Shown: piece after piece, positions 5,504-6,051 of the stretch | How the letters are laid out: every line of letters begins with the position of its first letter | Numbering within the stretch: the stretch's first letter is position 1 | Source of the DNA: Arenimonas sp. | GTDB lineage: Bacteria; Pseudomonadota; Gammaproteobacteria; Xanthomonadales; Xanthomonadaceae | Direction of reading: 5' to 3' | DNA: 6,051 bases | Assembly: GCA_003497545.1 (NCBI GenBank) | Contig: DNNT01000298.1 | Span: 4,763-10,813 of the forward strand | Position numbers and translations under genes: made by a program | The notes under the pieces: generated by a model | The model's input: only the letters and a program-made list of their open reading frames with translations | Told to the model about the DNA's origin: nothing | Database searches by the model: none

Positions 5504-6051
5504 AGTTCTTCGTCGCCTGCGCCAAGGGCCTGGAGTACCTGCTGGCCGACGAACTGGTCGCGCTGGGCGCGGAGAAATCGAGCGCCGCGCTCGCCGGCGC
5601 CAACGCCGAGGGCGAGCCGGAAGCGGCTTACCGCGCCGTGATGTTCTCGCGCCTGGCCAGCCGCGTGCTGTGGCCGCTGGCGGAATTCGAATGCGCCAAC
5701 GAGCATGACCTCTACCAGGGCGTGCACGCCATCGACTGGACCCGCCACCTCGACCCCGAGGGCACGCTGGCGGTGGACGCGCACGTCTCCGGCCCCGGCC
5801 TCACGCACGAGCGTTACGCCGCGCAGCGCGTCAAGGACGCCGTGGTCGACCGCATGCGCGCCGCGCACGGCGTGCGTCCCTCGGTGGACACCGACGCGCC
5901 CGACCTGCGCCTGAGCCTGGTGGTGCGCAAGGGCCGCGCCATCGTCTCGGTGGACCTCGGCGGCGGCCCGCTGCACCGCCGCGGCTGGCGCCAGTCGCAG
6001 GGCGAGGCGCCGCTGAAGGAAAACCTCGCCGCCGGCATGCTCATCCGCGGT
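5500..6051 (+). CDS. rlmL: 23S rRNA guanine-N2 methyltransferase RlmL/RlmKL, N-terminal part (cut by window end)
   Basis: Methylates G2445 of 23S rRNA (m2G) during ribosome assembly; in gammaproteobacteria the same polypeptide usually carries a second domain (RlmK) for m7G2069. Only the first 184 codons lie in the window. They match the N-terminal, ferredoxin-like and THUMP RNA-binding region: [18 protein letters not shown] (2-19), [19 protein letters not shown] (47-65), [11 protein letters not shown] (70-80), [13 protein letters not shown] (107-119), [12 protein letters not shown] (129-140), [14 protein letters not shown] (151-164) and [14 protein letters not shown] (170-183), which leads into the methyltransferase domain. 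These follow E. coli RlmL block by block. The methyltransferase and RlmK domains are outside the window, so whether the fusion is complete cannot be judged. The GTG start overlaps the hydrolase stop (GTGA) and has no good ribosome binding site, so translation probably depends on coupling. Confidence 0.92.
   Translation, partial: MKFFVACAKGLEYLLADELVALGAEKSSAALAGANAEGEPEAAYRAVMFSRLASRVLWPLAEFECANEHDLYQGVHAIDWTRHLDPEGTLAVDAHVSGPGLTHERYAAQRVKDAVVDRMRAAHGVRPSVDTDAPDLRLSLVVRKGRAIVSVDLGGGPLHRRGWRQSQGEAPLKENLAAGMLIRG

Noticed and set aside
5305..5976. 223-codon open frame on the minus strand
   Set aside because: It is antisense to the hydrolase and rlmL, both of which match known families.
1..6051. 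CRISPR arrays, insertion sequences, tRNA or rRNA genes, riboswitches
   Set aside because: No regularly spaced repeats, transposase motifs, terminal inverted repeats or RNA-gene signatures were seen; coding sequence accounts for nearly the whole window.

Overview
The window is very GC-rich, densely packed bacterial chromosome: eight protein-coding genes fill almost all of it, and no gap exceeds about 90 bases. Strong third-position GC bias produces long open frames on the opposite strand of nearly every gene. The gene set (an RlmL-type rRNA methyltransferase, a TesB-type thioesterase, an AmpD-like amidase, a DUF2007-like protein) suggests a gammaproteobacterium. The codon style and several proteins look like Xanthomonadaceae/Lysobacteraceae (Lysobacter, Luteimonas and relatives). 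That placement is inference from memory of protein style; no search was run.

Minus strand, right to left (4445 to 1): an AmpD/AmiD-like N-acetylmuramoyl-L-alanine amidase; a 56-bp gap with a perfect TATAAT and an 11-bp direct repeat; a TesB-type acyl-CoA thioesterase; a DUF2007-like small protein with a C-terminal membrane helix, whose start overlaps the tesB stop (TGATG); a 90-bp gap with a GC hairpin; an exported protein with a C-terminal membrane anchor; a secreted, Asp-rich, six-cysteine protein overlapping it by ATGA; a 59-bp gap; and an ECF-type sigma-70 factor whose C-terminal part carries several predicted membrane helices. The sigma gene is cut by the left window edge, so it is open at its 3' end.

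Plus strand (4485 to 6051): a stand-alone MOSC-domain protein, a small alpha/beta hydrolase and the N-terminal THUMP part of rlmL (rlmKL), cut by the right edge. Both internal junctions are GTGA stop/start overlaps, so the three are almost certainly one translationally coupled operon. This operon and the amidase diverge from a 39-bp region (24 bp if the longer amidase start is used) whose near-palindromic core can be read as an extended -10 element on each strand.

Most of the window is housekeeping or envelope-maintenance biology. The part that deserves attention is the left third. Two adjacent, translationally coupled envelope proteins of unknown function sit just upstream, on the same strand, of a sigma factor that appears fused to its own membrane domain. 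That arrangement is compatible with an envelope-sensing regulatory unit, but the functional link is inference only. I saw no mobile elements, CRISPR arrays, tRNA or rRNA genes.
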